Part shown: piece by piece, positions 51,135-60,580 of the stretch
How positions within the stretch are numbered: the first letter of the stretch is position 1
Layout of the letters: the number at the start of each line of letters is the position of its first letter
From: Lutimaribacter saemankumensis
GTDB taxonomy: Bacteria; Pseudomonadota; Alphaproteobacteria; Rhodobacterales; Rhodobacteraceae
DNA: 64,000 nt
Direction: 5' to 3'
NCBI RefSeq assembly: GCF_900100005.1
Contig: NZ_FNEB01000004.1
Span: forward strand, 124,001 to 188,000
Position numbers and translations under genes: made by a program
The notes under the pieces: model-generated
What the model was told of the DNA's origin: nothing
What the model saw: only the letters and a program-made list of their open reading frames with translations
The model's database searches: none

Positions 51135-51199
51135 TGTTTTACTCTTGTTCTGCTGCCGGCAGCATCGGGGAAATCCGCCGGGCTGGCAAGGCCGGGGCG

Positions 51200-53605
51200 T
51201 CAGGCCAGACCGGCTTCGGTCAGCAGGCGTTCGGTTTCCTCGGCCAGCAGGCGTTCCTGGCCCGCACCCTGTACGGGCACACGGCCCGGTTCGAGAAACA
51301 AGGGCGCGGAAAGAGGCGAAAGGCGGTCGAGCCTGATGTGATCGATCCTGCCGTCGATCCGGTCGAGCATGTCCTCGATCCGGCCGAAATCGACAAGGCC
51401 GCGCATGGCCTCGTCGCGGGTGATGCGCAGCATCAGGTGATCGGGATCGTATTTCGCCAGCGTGTCGTACAGGATGTCGGATGAAAACGTGGCCTGCCGC
51501 CCCGATTTGCGCTGGCCCTGAAAGCTGCGCTGGATCAGCCCGGCGATGGTGGCCGAGGCGCGGAATGTGCGCTTCATCACGGCGTTGCCCGCAAGCCAGG
51601 TTTCCAGTCCTTCGCGCAAGGCGGCGCGGTCGAAAAGCGGCGTGGGGTCGGTGACGCGTTCCAGCCCCCAGATCAGCGTTGCGTAATCCGTGGCGACGAA
51701 ACCCAGCGGATCGAGTGCCATTTCCTCCATCCGCTTGGTCAGGATCAGGCCCAGGGTGGCTTGGGCGTTGCGGCCGGCGAACCCATAGGCGCACAGGTAA
51801 TCGCGCCCTTCATGGGGAAATGTTTCGATCAGCAGCCGCCCCGCCTGCGGCAGGCGCGAGACCTGGCGCTGCAGGGCCAGCCAGTCGGCGGTATGGGCGG
51901 GCAGTTGCGGCCAGTCGGGTTGCGCGAACATCGCCAGGATGCGCTGGCTGAGCTGGGTGGAGGTGGCGAATTTCGTGCCGTTGAAAACCGCGACTTTCGG
52001 TTCGCGGCCACGGTTGCGGCTGACCTCGACCGTCATTTCGCGCAGGGATTCATAGCGCACGACCTGCCCGCCGATCAGGAATGTGTCGCCGGGGGTCAGC
52101 GAGGCGGCAAAGCCTTCCTCGACCTCGCCCAGGGGCGCACCGCCGCGGCCCTTCATCCGCACCTTCAACGTGTCGGTATCCTGGATCGTGCCGATGTTCT
52201 GGCGGATCAACGCCGCGGCGCGCGGGTCGCGCAGCTGCCACATCCCGTCGGCGCGCTGTTGCAGGCGTTGCCAGCGGTCATAGGCGCGCAGGGCATAGCC
52301 GCCGGTTGCGCAGAATTCCAGGCAGGTGTCGAAATCGGCGCGGGTCAGGGTGGCATAGGCGCCCGCCGACGTGACCTCGGCGAAAAGCGCATCGGCATCG
52401 AACGGGCCGGCGCAGGCCGCGATCAGGATATGCTGGCACAGCACGTCGAGCGGGCCGGGACCGCGCGGTTCGCCGTCAAGATCGTGCGCCTTTGCCGCCT
52501 CGAGCGCAGCCACGCATTCCACCACTTCAAACCGGTTTGCAGGCACCAGCAGCGCCTTTGAGGGCGCGTTGTAGCGGTGATTGGCGCGACCGATCCGTTG
52601 GATCAGGCGTTTGACGTTCTTGGGCGCGCCGACCTGGATCACAAGGTCGACATCGCCCCAGTCGATGCCGAGATCGAGGCTGCCTGTGCAGATGATCGCG
52701 CGCAGATCGCCCGCGACCATCGCCTGTTCGACCTTTTCGCGCTGCGCGCGCGACAGCGACCCGTGGTGGATGCCGATGGGCAGGCCCTCGTCGTTCTGGA
52801 GCCAGAGCTTGTGAAAGAATATCTCGGCCTGGGCGCGGGTGTTGTGAAAGATCAGCGTGGTCTTGTGCCGTTTGACCTGTTCCAGCACTGCGGGGATTGC
52901 ATAGGCCGCGCCGCCGCCGGCCCAGGGAGGGGCCTGGTCGGTGTTCAGCATGGATATGTCGGGGTCCGGGCCGGGATCGGCCTGCACGATTTCGCATCTG
53001 TCGGGGTGGCGGGCCATCAGGCGCGCGATGGCGTCGGGGTCGTCTACCGTGGCCGACAGCCCGACGCGGCGCAGTCCGGGGGCAAGGGCCTGAACACGCG
53101 ACAGCGCCAGCATGAGCTGGTCGCCGCGCTTGCTGTCGGCCAGGGCGTGAATCTCGTCGATCACGATACGCTGGAGGCCGGCAAAGATGCGCGGTGCATC
53201 TTCGTAGCTGATCAGCAGGGCCAGGGATTCCGGCGTTGTCAGCAGGATATGCGGCGGATCGGCCCGCTGCCGCCGTTTGGCGCTATAGGACGTATCGCCG
53301 GTGCGGTCCTCGATGCGGATCGCAAGGCCCATGTCTTCTACGGGACGGGTCAGGTTGCGCTTGATGTCGGCGGCCAACGCCTTGAGAGGGCTGACATAAA
53401 TGGTATGCAGCCCGTCATGGCCATGGGCCGCAAGTTCCGCCAGCGTCGGCAGGAACCCGGCCATCGTCTTGCCGCCGCCCGTCGGCGCGATGAGCAGCGT
53501 CGCGGGGTCTGGGGCCCGCTCCAGCATGTCGCGCTGATGCGGGTGGATCGTCCAGCCACGGGCGGAGAACCAGGTTTCGATCTGATCGGGCAGGTCACGC
53601 ATCAT
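51200..53605 (-). CDS. lhr: Ligase-associated DEXH-box DNA helicase (Lhr type)
   Basis: 801 residues. Superfamily 2 helicase with Walker A LIAPTGGGKTMAGFLP near residue 40, motif II VIDEIHAL near 146, motif III LSATVDD and motif VI QRIGRANHR, followed by the Lhr-specific winged helix and beta-sheet core (to about 800). Lhr-Core proteins translocate 3'-5' on DNA and belong to the same repair set as PdeM. The protein starts MMRDLPDQIETWF; either methionine may be used. Confidence 0.92.
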   Translation of the reverse strand: MMRDLPDQIETWFSARGWTIHPHQRDMLERAPDPATLLIAPTGGGKTMAGFLPTLAELAAHGHDGLHTIYVSPLKALAADIKRNLTRPVEDMGLAIRIEDRTGDTSYSAKRRQRADPPHILLTTPESLALLISYEDAPRIFAGLQRIVIDEIHALADSKRGDQLMLALSRVQALAPGLRRVGLSATVDDPDAIARLMARHPDRCEIVQADPGPDPDISMLNTDQAPPWAGGGAAYAIPAVLEQVKRHKTTLIFHNTRAQAEIFFHKLWLQNDEGLPIGIHHGSLSRAQREKVEQAMVAGDLRAIICTGSLDLGIDWGDVDLVIQVGAPKNVKRLIQRIGRANHRYNAPSKALLVPANRFEVVECVAALEAAKAHDLDGEPRGPGPLDVLCQHILIAACAGPFDADALFAEVTSAGAYATLTRADFDTCLEFCATGGYALRAYDRWQRLQQRADGMWQLRDPRAAALIRQNIGTIQDTDTLKVRMKGRGGAPLGEVEEGFAASLTPGDTFLIGGQVVRYESLREMTVEVSRNRGREPKVAVFNGTKFATSTQLSQRILAMFAQPDWPQLPAHTADWLALQRQVSRLPQAGRLLIETFPHEGRDYLCAYGFAGRNAQATLGLILTKRMEEMALDPLGFVATDYATLIWGLERVTDPTPLFDRAALREGLETWLAGNAVMKRTFRASATIAGLIQRSFQGQRKSGRQATFSSDILYDTLAKYDPDHLMLRITRDEAMRGLVDFGRIEDMLDRIDGRIDHIRLDRLSPLSAPLFLEPGRVPVQGAGQERLLAEETERLLTEAGLA

Positions 53606-53643
53606 GCAGATGTAGCGCGTTGACCCCGGCGTGAAAATAGATG

Positions 53644-53675
53644 CCCCGCGCCTTGCGATTATGCAAGACGCGGGG
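53644..53675 (-). terminator. Hairpin downstream of the Tad-associated AAA+ gene
   Basis: CCCCGCGCCTTGC (53644-53656) pairs with GCAAGACGCGGGG (53663-53675), 12 of 13 bp, around GATTAT. It comes 24 bp after the AAA+ stop on the minus strand and is followed there by CATCTATTTTC, a modest T-rich stretch. Confidence 0.7.
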
Positions 53676-53698
53676 ACAATTCCGGCGAGCAGACCGGA

Positions 53699-55018
53699 CT
53701 ATTTCACGATGTGCTCGTCCTTGACGAACATGTTGCCCCATGCACGATCGATAAGCTCGGGCGTCATCTGGTAGGGAATACCCTCAAAATTGCAAATCGA
53801 GATCATCTGGTCGATCAGAAAGATCGGCTGATAGTTTGCATAAATGTTGTTGATCGTGGGGTATTTCTTTTTCAGCAGGTGCACGAGTGCGGGCTCGGAA
53901 AGGGGAATCCCCTTTTTCTTGGCCACCATGGCAAAGATCTTGAGGAAGTTTTCCTGGTTCGGGCCGTCAATCTTGATCTTGTAGAAAATCCGGCGCAGCG
54001 CGGCCTGGTCGAAGATTTCGTTAGGGTGGAAGTTGGTCGAAAAGATCACCAGCGTGTCGAAGGGCACTTCGAATTTTTCACCCGATTGCAGGGCAAGGAT
54101 ATCCTTGTTTTCTTCCAGCGGAACGATCCAGCGGTTGACCAGCGCCTGCGGCGGTTCGGCCTGACGGCCAAGGTCGTCGACGATGAAGATGCCGCCGGTG
54201 GATTTCAGCTGCAGAGGCGCCTGGTAGGTGCGCGCCGTGGGGTTGTAGACAAGGTCGAGCATGTCGAGCGAGAGTTCACCACCGGTGATCACGGTGGGAC
54301 GTTCGCATTTCACATAACGGGTGTCATAGCTGCGGCGCACACGCAGGGAGTTGGGATCGTCCTCTTCGGTTTCGGCGGCCGAATGCACGATCGGGTCGTA
54401 GACCGTGATGACCTGACCGGCGTATTCGATCGCGCGGGGGACATAGATCTTGTCGCCCATCGCATCGCGTATGCCGTTGGAAATACTGGATTTACCGTTG
54501 CCCGGTGGGCCATACATCAGGATCGACCGGCCGGCGCTGACGGCCGGGCCGAGATTGTCGAGCAGGCTGTCGGGCAGAACCAGGTGGCCCATCGCATCGG
54601 TCAACTGCTTGCGGGTGATCTGAATGTTGCGGATGGACTGTCGCTTGACCTGCTCGCGATACACTTCGAGCGGCACCGGCATCGGCCCGAAATATTCCGA
54701 CTGGCTGAGCGCATCGAGCGTCCGCGCCTTGCCGGCATCGGTCAGCTGAAAACCCATTTCGTTGCCGTTCGCGTTGGCATGCAGGGTGCCCGTCGCCTCG
54801 AGCAGGTTCTGGCTGCGGGCGATGTCGATCAGTTCCTGTGTCACCGCGCGGGGCAGGCAGACGGCGCGCGCCACGTCGCCCACCATGTCCAGGTTCTTGC
54901 GGAACATGGTTTTCAACATGATGTCGCGCATCATCACCGTGGAAAGCTGCATTTCCTCGATCCGCTTGGGGACGGGGGGCGGCTGTACACCGGAGGTGGA
55001 GGGCGCTTGCATGTTCAT
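53699..55018 (-). CDS. AAA+ ATPase linked to the Tad locus
   Basis: 439 residues. An N-terminal region (1-140) with a winged-helix-like stretch (AVTQELIDIARSQNLLEATG) precedes an AAA+ domain: Walker A LMYGPPGNGKSSI (Lys176), Walker B GGIFIVDDLGRQ and sensor FDTLVIFSTNFHP. Members of this family occur in Rhodobacterales beside Tad genes, and I cannot name a function; energy supply, assembly or quality control of the pilus system are options. ATG at 55018 (MNMQAPSTSG) follows AGGAAAAA. It is 117 bp downstream of the prepilin peptidase. Confidence 0.8.
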   Translation of the reverse strand: MNMQAPSTSGVQPPPVPKRIEEMQLSTVMMRDIMLKTMFRKNLDMVGDVARAVCLPRAVTQELIDIARSQNLLEATGTLHANANGNEMGFQLTDAGKARTLDALSQSEYFGPMPVPLEVYREQVKRQSIRNIQITRKQLTDAMGHLVLPDSLLDNLGPAVSAGRSILMYGPPGNGKSSISNGIRDAMGDKIYVPRAIEYAGQVITVYDPIVHSAAETEEDDPNSLRVRRSYDTRYVKCERPTVITGGELSLDMLDLVYNPTARTYQAPLQLKSTGGIFIVDDLGRQAEPPQALVNRWIVPLEENKDILALQSGEKFEVPFDTLVIFSTNFHPNEIFDQAALRRIFYKIKIDGPNQENFLKIFAMVAKKKGIPLSEPALVHLLKKKYPTINNIYANYQPIFLIDQMISICNFEGIPYQMTPELIDRAWGNMFVKDEHIVK

Positions 55019-55135
55019 CGGGCGTTTTTCCTGCTCGGTCCTGGCGATGCGCGGGGCATCAGTGGTGAATTCACACCGAACATGCCCGGCCAAGATGGCG
55101 AAAAGATGGAAAAAGCGGTGCGCCTTGTTGGCCTG

Positions 55136-55660
55136 TCACGCCGCCCCGAGCGTTAGATAGATCAGCAGCGTTCCGGCCAGTGACAGCCCCATCGGGAACT
55201 TCCAGCCCGCCGACCAGCTTTGCCATTCGGGGGCGAGGCGGCGCAGGCTGGAATGCTTGGCCAGCCTGTGGGTCACGAAAGCCGCGATCAGGTTGGCCAT
55301 GAAGATCAGGATAAGCATGCGCATGTCCGCGGCCCAAAGATACGGGCCGGCCGCGGCCACGAACTTGGCATCGCCCGCACCGACAAGCCCGGCGGCGTTC
55401 ATGGCGATGCCGAGCGCCAGAAGGATCGGCATATGCGCAAGTTGCCAGCCATAGTCGGGCAGCGGCATCAGGAAGGGCCCGGCCACGACGAACAGGCCGA
55501 ACAGCGTGTAGACGGCCGCGTTGCGGATACGCATGAAGCGCAAATCGGTATAGGCGACCCAGGCACAGACCGGGGCCGCCAGTACGAGCAGCACCAGGGC
55601 TGCGAGATCGGGAATGGCCATGCCGCGCGTCAACGCGGCGATCAGCGTGCCAATCTCCAT
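55136..55660 (-). CDS. A24-family prepilin peptidase (TadV/CpaA type)
   Basis: 174 residues, small as in CpaA/TadV. It should cut the leader of Flp prepilin (and TadE/F) at the inner membrane. The two catalytic aspartates are Asp39 in AYTDLRFMRIRN and Asp97 in VGAGDAKF (GxGD). Six hydrophobic segments are seen. No N-terminal methylase domain, as expected. It is 6 bp downstream of the TPR lipoprotein gene. Confidence 0.9.
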   Translation of the reverse strand: MEIGTLIAALTRGMAIPDLAALVLLVLAAPVCAWVAYTDLRFMRIRNAAVYTLFGLFVVAGPFLMPLPDYGWQLAHMPILLALGIAMNAAGLVGAGDAKFVAAAGPYLWAADMRMLILIFMANLIAAFVTHRLAKHSSLRRLAPEWQSWSAGWKFPMGLSLAGTLLIYLTLGAA

Positions 55661-55666
55661 CCGGTA

Positions 55667-56518
55667 TCAGCCGTCTTCGAGCGCGCGCAGCGACCGGACC
55701 GCTGCCTCGAAATGCTGGGGATGGGTTTCCACGGCTTCGCGAAGCAAGGTCTTGCCGGTTGCGACATCGCCCTGCTTGACCGCGCTCAGGCCAAGCGTGT
55801 GCAGCAATTGCGCACGTTCCACCTGATCCATCGGAATGACGGGCAGGGTGTATTTCCGCTGTGCGCCTCGGGCCAGAACAAGGTTGTTCTTGGCCGTGAA
55901 CAGCGTCCCGTCCTGATCCAGGGCCTCACCAAAGAGGCGCTCGGCCTCGGCGTATTCGCCGCGCGTCAGTTTGGAATAGCCCCAGTTGTTAAGAACACCG
56001 GCGGGGCGGGTCGTCAGCCCCACGGCGATGTCATAGAAGCTGTCGGCCTTCTTCCATTCCTTGTTGCTGTCGGCAATCATCGCCTCGAGCCGGTAGCGTT
56101 TGAACGTTTCGTAGGTGGGCGGAACCTTGTCGAGCGTTTCCTCGGCTTCTTTCCACTGGCCGGCCCGGATATAGGCGTCGGCCAGGTCCACCTGATCGTC
56201 ATTGGTCGAGTCCGCGTGCTTCACGACCTTTTGCCATGCCGAAACCGCCTCGGTGTTGCGTTTTGCACGCACCAGCGAACTGGCAAGGCCGCGTTGCAGG
56301 TCGATCCGTTCGGGTTTTTCCTTTGTCGCGCGGGCGAAATAGGACACCGCCTCGTTGGGATCGGCGACCGTCAGCATGATGTCGCTGAGGTTGCTTTCGT
56401 CGATCACGTCGACCTCCTGGAAGGCGCGGTCGACCTTGTCCTTGTCGATGCGCTGCTCACAGGCGGACAGGCTGAACGACCCGGCTATGCACAGGGAAAT
56501 AAGGATAGGGTGGCGCAT
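55667..56518 (-). CDS. TPR lipoprotein of the Tad locus
   Basis: 283 residues. Signal peptide with lipobox SLSAC (Cys20), then several tetratricopeptide repeats (for example AVSYFARATKEKPERIDLQR, AVSAWQKVVKHAD and AERLFGEALDQDG). TPR lipoproteins such as TadD and Pilot proteins help secretin assembly in the outer membrane. This is the second of two such genes. It lies 29 bp downstream of the first. Confidence 0.85.
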   Translation of the reverse strand: MRHPILISLCIAGSFSLSACEQRIDKDKVDRAFQEVDVIDESNLSDIMLTVADPNEAVSYFARATKEKPERIDLQRGLASSLVRAKRNTEAVSAWQKVVKHADSTNDDQVDLADAYIRAGQWKEAEETLDKVPPTYETFKRYRLEAMIADSNKEWKKADSFYDIAVGLTTRPAGVLNNWGYSKLTRGEYAEAERLFGEALDQDGTLFTAKNNLVLARGAQRKYTLPVIPMDQVERAQLLHTLGLSAVKQGDVATGKTLLREAVETHPQHFEAAVRSLRALEDG

Positions 56519-56547
56519 GTTGTGCGTCCTTATACTGCTCTTGCCTC

Positions 56548-57111
56548 TTACGGCACGCTGCGGATCACGTAGTCGCTGCTTCCGCGTCGCACCAATTTAT
56601 AGTCTTGTTCTTTTTCATCACCATAGTCCTGTTTTTCATTTTTTGCTATGGCCAAGCGTAAATTATCACGAATTGAGTCACTTTCGCCATTGTCCAGTGC
56701 GTAGGCACGGCGAAGAACCTGTTCGGCCTCGGCGGTCTTGCCCTGTTCCATCAGAACGACACCAAGGTTGTTCCATGTTTCGGGGATCGCTTCGTCGGTT
56801 GCGATGGCGCGGCGCAGCAGGGTTTCCGCCTGTCCCAGCCGCCCCAGTCCCAGGTTGGCGGTGCCCATGCCCGACAGCACGTCGACATCGCGCGTCCCCC
56901 GGTCGAGCGCGGCGCGGCTGTATGCCTCGAGCGCAAGTTCGTATTCGCCGGCCTGCATCAGGCGGTGGCCGACGATCAGCCCATCCACCGCTTCTGCGCC
57001 CGGTTTTGCACCGGGTGCATAGGGGCCGCGTTGCGCGCCAAGGCCGCCTGTGGAGCAGGCGGCCAGGGCAAGGGTTGCTGTAAGGGCGATCCCCAATCGG
57101 ATCGGTGTCAT
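56548..57111 (-). CDS. tadD: TPR lipoprotein TadD
   Basis: 187 residues from ATG at 57111. Lipobox LALAAC (Cys19) and four or so TPR motifs (HRLMQAGEYELALEAYSRAA, GLGRLGQAETLLRRAI, LMEQGKTAEAEQVLRRAY). TadD is thought to be the pilotin of the Tad secretin RcpA. The end of the gene (56600-56660) is AT-richer than the rest and codes for a charged Lys/Asp/Glu tail. Confidence 0.85.
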   Translation of the reverse strand: MTPIRLGIALTATLALAACSTGGLGAQRGPYAPGAKPGAEAVDGLIVGHRLMQAGEYELALEAYSRAALDRGTRDVDVLSGMGTANLGLGRLGQAETLLRRAIATDEAIPETWNNLGVVLMEQGKTAEAEQVLRRAYALDNGESDSIRDNLRLAIAKNEKQDYGDEKEQDYKLVRRGSSDYVIRSVP

Positions 57112-57133
57112 GCGGTTGCCTGTTTGGTCCGTG

Positions 57134-58102
57134 TTATCGGGCCGCACCGATCTGCGTGATCCCGTGGGCCGATGGACCGACAAGGATGATGAGAAGTGGC
57201 GGCACTGTCAGCGTCATTGTGACAAGTGTCATCTTCGTAGGCAACTTGTTTGCTTTTTCCTCGGCGCGCATCACGCGCTTGTCCCGCATTTCGCTGGCAT
57301 AGACCCGCAGCGCGTCGGCGATCGAGGTGCCGAAGGTGGCCGACTGGATCAGCACGGTCACGAAACTCGACACGTCCTGCACACCACAGCGTTCGCCCAT
57401 GTCGCGCAGAACGGTGGACTTGTCCTTGCCCGCCTTGATTTCAAAGCTGACCATCTCGAACTCGTCGGCGAGGGCAGGGAAGGACGGGCGGATTTCATGC
57501 GCCACCCGGATGATCGACTGATCCAGCGACTGGCCGGCCTCGATGCAGACAAGCATCATGTCGAGCGCGTCGGGGAAGCCTTCCTGGATCTGGGTCTGGC
57601 GTTCCTGCTGCCGCTTGGTGACCCAGTATTTCGGCGCCATGTAGCCGACCACGCCGGGGCCGAGGATGTAGACCAGCGTCTGCTGGGTCGACATGTCGTC
57701 CGCATCGGACAGGAACAGCAGGTAATAGATCACGCCGATTGCGATCCCGGCGATGCCCAGGGCGAATTGCGCGAAGTGATAGTAGCGAACCGAGTTGCGC
57801 GAGCGATAGCCCGCCTGCATCAGTTTCTGGCGGACGGCGGAGTATTCCTTTTCGTCCTTGGGTTCCAGGAACTCCTTGTATTTCTCAAGCTTGTCCTTGG
57901 ACGAGCCGGTGCGCAGGCGCTGGCCGGGCGACATCACCACCCCGCGTTCGTTTTCCTGGCGCAGTTTTTCCAGCGGATCCTTTTGCTGTTTGAGAAGGAT
58001 CGGCAGGGTTGCCAGGATCATCAGCAGCCCCAGAGAGCCGACGACGATCAGCGGTCCGAATTCGCCAAGGCTGCCGGTAAGGAGATCGTTTATCTGTTCC
58101 AT
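57134..58102 (-). CDS. tadC: Tad inner-membrane platform protein TadC
   Basis: 322 residues. GspF/T2SSF domain (about residues 155-290: RQTQIQEGFPDALDMMLVCI, GQSLDQSIIRVAHEI) with three to four transmembrane helices (near 12-35, 95-140, 290-315). TadB and TadC form the platform on which TadA acts to extrude Flp pilin. It is 13 bp downstream of tadB. Confidence 0.93.
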   Translation of the reverse strand: MEQINDLLTGSLGEFGPLIVVGSLGLLMILATLPILLKQQKDPLEKLRQENERGVVMSPGQRLRTGSSKDKLEKYKEFLEPKDEKEYSAVRQKLMQAGYRSRNSVRYYHFAQFALGIAGIAIGVIYYLLFLSDADDMSTQQTLVYILGPGVVGYMAPKYWVTKRQQERQTQIQEGFPDALDMMLVCIEAGQSLDQSIIRVAHEIRPSFPALADEFEMVSFEIKAGKDKSTVLRDMGERCGVQDVSSFVTVLIQSATFGTSIADALRVYASEMRDKRVMRAEEKANKLPTKMTLVTMTLTVPPLLIILVGPSAHGITQIGAAR

Positions 58103-58115
58103 GGTCGTTTCCTTG

Positions 58116-59084
58116 TCAGACCTTGATGTTTACCAGCATCCGCATCACCAGAAGGTTGGCGATAAGGAAGGCGCCCACGACGAAACAGGCGGGGATGAAC
58201 CACGGGTGGTCGATCACCTCGTCGTAGTAATTGGGATCGAGCAGGTTGATCGCGATCAGCGCGAAGATGGGGAAGCCCGACAGGAACTTGCCCGACCATT
58301 GTGCTTCGGCGGTGATTGCCTTGACCCGCCGGAACAGGCGGAAGCGGGCGCGGATCACGCGGGCAAGACCGGCAAGGATCTCGGCCAGGTTACCGCCCGA
58401 TTGCTGCTGGATCGTCACGGCCACGGCCAGAAAGCGCAAATCCTGCATATCGAGCCGTTCCGCCAGATCCTTGAGCGCGTCGCCGATGTCGCGGCCATAG
58501 GCGCTTTCGTCCGCGATGATGCCGAATTCGGTCGCGAGGGGGTCTGGAACCTCCTTGGCGACGATCTGGATCGCGGACGAGAACGGATGGCCAACACGCA
58601 GCGACCGCACCATCAGTTCGACGGCGTCGGGCAGTTGTTCCTCGATCATGCCAAGGCGTTTCTTGGCCTTGTGGTTCACCCACATGTAGACGCCGCCGAC
58701 ACCCATGCCCACGGCGACAAGCGCGCGCACCGGTGCGCTGGTTTCGGTGCCAACGGTAAGGCCCAGGAAGGCGATGACGGACAGGCCGATCATGATCATG
58801 ATCAATTGCAGTGGCGAAAACGCGATCGCGCCCTTTTGCGCACGATCCGCCAGCATCGCATAAAGCGGGATACCCCGCGAGTTCATGTGCTGGCGCATTT
58901 CCTTGCGCAGCGTCGCCATGACCTCTTCGCGGCGGTTGCCCTGCTCCAGCATTTCCAGCCGGCGGTTGACGCGGCTGTTGAGGCTGATCGACCGCCCGAA
59001 GACCGTCAGATACAGGCCCTCGACCAGGACGAGAACGCCAATGAAGATCAGGCCGTAGATGATCGGCTCGATACTGATGGACAT
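58116..59084 (-). CDS. tadB: Tad inner-membrane platform protein TadB
   Basis: 322 residues. T2SSF domain with EEQLPDAVELMVRSLRVGHP and AIQIVAKEVPDPLATEFGII, four transmembrane helices (near 5-25, 85-130, 265-320). It is homologous to TadC, as usual. The start is 6 bp after the tadA stop. Confidence 0.94.
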   Translation of the reverse strand: MSISIEPIIYGLIFIGVLVLVEGLYLTVFGRSISLNSRVNRRLEMLEQGNRREEVMATLRKEMRQHMNSRGIPLYAMLADRAQKGAIAFSPLQLIMIMIGLSVIAFLGLTVGTETSAPVRALVAVGMGVGGVYMWVNHKAKKRLGMIEEQLPDAVELMVRSLRVGHPFSSAIQIVAKEVPDPLATEFGIIADESAYGRDIGDALKDLAERLDMQDLRFLAVAVTIQQQSGGNLAEILAGLARVIRARFRLFRRVKAITAEAQWSGKFLSGFPIFALIAINLLDPNYYDEVIDHPWFIPACFVVGAFLIANLLVMRMLVNIKV

Positions 59085-59090
59085 GACTGG

Positions 59091-60560
59091 TTACTCCGCT
59101 GCGATCGGTTCGAAGATGTTGGCCGGCAGGTCATAGCCCCACAGGCGGAAGCGTTCGGAATAGTGGCTGCGCACGCCTGTGGCCGTGAAATGGCCGATGA
59201 TCTTGTTTTCCGGGGTCAGGCCGACGCGCTGAAAGCGGAACACTTCCTGCATTGCGATCACGTCGCCTTCCATGCCGGTGATCTCGGTGATCGAGGTCAT
59301 GCGGCGGCTGCCATCCTGAAGGCGGCTGGCCTGCACGATCACGTTCACGGCGCTGGCGATCTGGCTGCGCACGGCCTTGATCGGCATTTCGATCCCGGCC
59401 ATCGCGATCATGTTTTCCAGACGGCTGACACCGTCGCGGGCGCTGTTGGCGTGGATCGTCGTCATCGACCCGTCGTGGCCTGTGTTCATGGCCTGCAGCA
59501 TGTCGATCACTTCCTCGCCGCGCGTTTCGCCGACGATGATGCGGTCGGGGCGCATCCGCAGCGCGTTGCGCAGACAGTCGCGCTGTGTCACCGCGCCCTT
59601 GCCCTCGACGTTCGGCGGGCGGCTTTCCATCCGGCCGACATGGGTCTGTTGCAGCTGAAGTTCGGCCGTGTCCTCGATCGTCAGGATGCGTTCCGAGTTG
59701 TCGATGAACGACGACAGCGCGTTGAGCGTCGTCGTCTTACCCGAACCGGTCCCGCCCGACACGATGATGTTCAGCCGGGTCGCGACGGCGGCCTGAAGGT
59801 AGGCGGCCATTTCCTCGGAAAAGGCGCCAAACGCCACGAGGTCGTCGACGCCAAGCTTTTCCTTCTTGAACTTACGGATGGAGACCAGGCTGCCATCGAC
59901 CGCGATCGGCGGCACCATCGCGTTGAAACGCGACCCGTCCGCAAGACGGGCGTCGACATAGGGGTTCGATTCATCCACGCGCCGGCCCACGGCGCTGACG
60001 ATCTTGTCGATGATGCGCTGGAGGTGGCGTTCATCCTTGAAGGTGATGTCCGTCATTTCCAGCTTGCCGGACCGTTCCACGAAGATGCGGTGCGGGCCGT
60101 TGACGAGGATATCGTTGACCGAGTCGTCCTTGAGAAGCGTTTCGAGCGGCCCGAGGCCGCGCACTTCGTCATAGAGTTCCTGGTTGAGGGTGATGCGGTC
60201 CTCGCGGTTGAGAACGACACCCTTTTCAGACAGCACCTCGGACGCGATGGCCGAGATTTCCGTCTTGAGATCCGTTTCCGTCGCGCTTTCGATGGCGCTG
60301 AGGTTGAGATTGTCCAAAAGCGCACGGTGCAGTTCCAGCTTGATCTCGCCAAGCCGTTCCTTGCGTTTGCGTTCCTTATCGGCGGGGCCCGCCTGGGCGG
60401 GCGCCTTGGCCATCGGTTTGCGCTGCGACGGCGCCTTGGGGGCAGGGGCCGCTGCCGGTTTTGCACCCGCGGGTGCCGGCGCGGCGGCCTTGGCGGCAGG
60501 GGCCGCAGAACGTGCTGCGCCCGGTTCGGGGGCGTTCGGTTTCTTGTAGCGCGAAAACAT
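59091..60560 (-). CDS. tadA: Tad secretion ATPase TadA (CpaF)
   Basis: 489 residues. An N-terminal Ala/Pro/Lys-rich tail (to about 65) is followed by a T2SSE/VirB11-type ATPase: Walker [14 protein letters not shown] (Lys275), the Asp box [12 protein letters not shown], Walker [16 protein letters not shown] and the His box [13 protein letters not shown]. It powers pilus extension and retraction in the Tad family. It is 20 bp downstream of tadZ. Confidence 0.97.
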   Translation of the reverse strand: MFSRYKKPNAPEPGAARSAAPAAKAAAPAPAGAKPAAAPAPKAPSQRKPMAKAPAQAGPADKERKRKERLGEIKLELHRALLDNLNLSAIESATETDLKTEISAIASEVLSEKGVVLNREDRITLNQELYDEVRGLGPLETLLKDDSVNDILVNGPHRIFVERSGKLEMTDITFKDERHLQRIIDKIVSAVGRRVDESNPYVDARLADGSRFNAMVPPIAVDGSLVSIRKFKKEKLGVDDLVAFGAFSEEMAAYLQAAVATRLNIIVSGGTGSGKTTTLNALSSFIDNSERILTIEDTAELQLQQTHVGRMESRPPNVEGKGAVTQRDCLRNALRMRPDRIIVGETRGEEVIDMLQAMNTGHDGSMTTIHANSARDGVSRLENMIAMAGIEMPIKAVRSQIASAVNVIVQASRLQDGSRRMTSITEITGMEGDVIAMQEVFRFQRVGLTPENKIIGHFTATGVRSHYSERFRLWGYDLPANIFEPIAAE

Positions 60561-60580
60561 GCTTCAGATCCTCGGATTCG

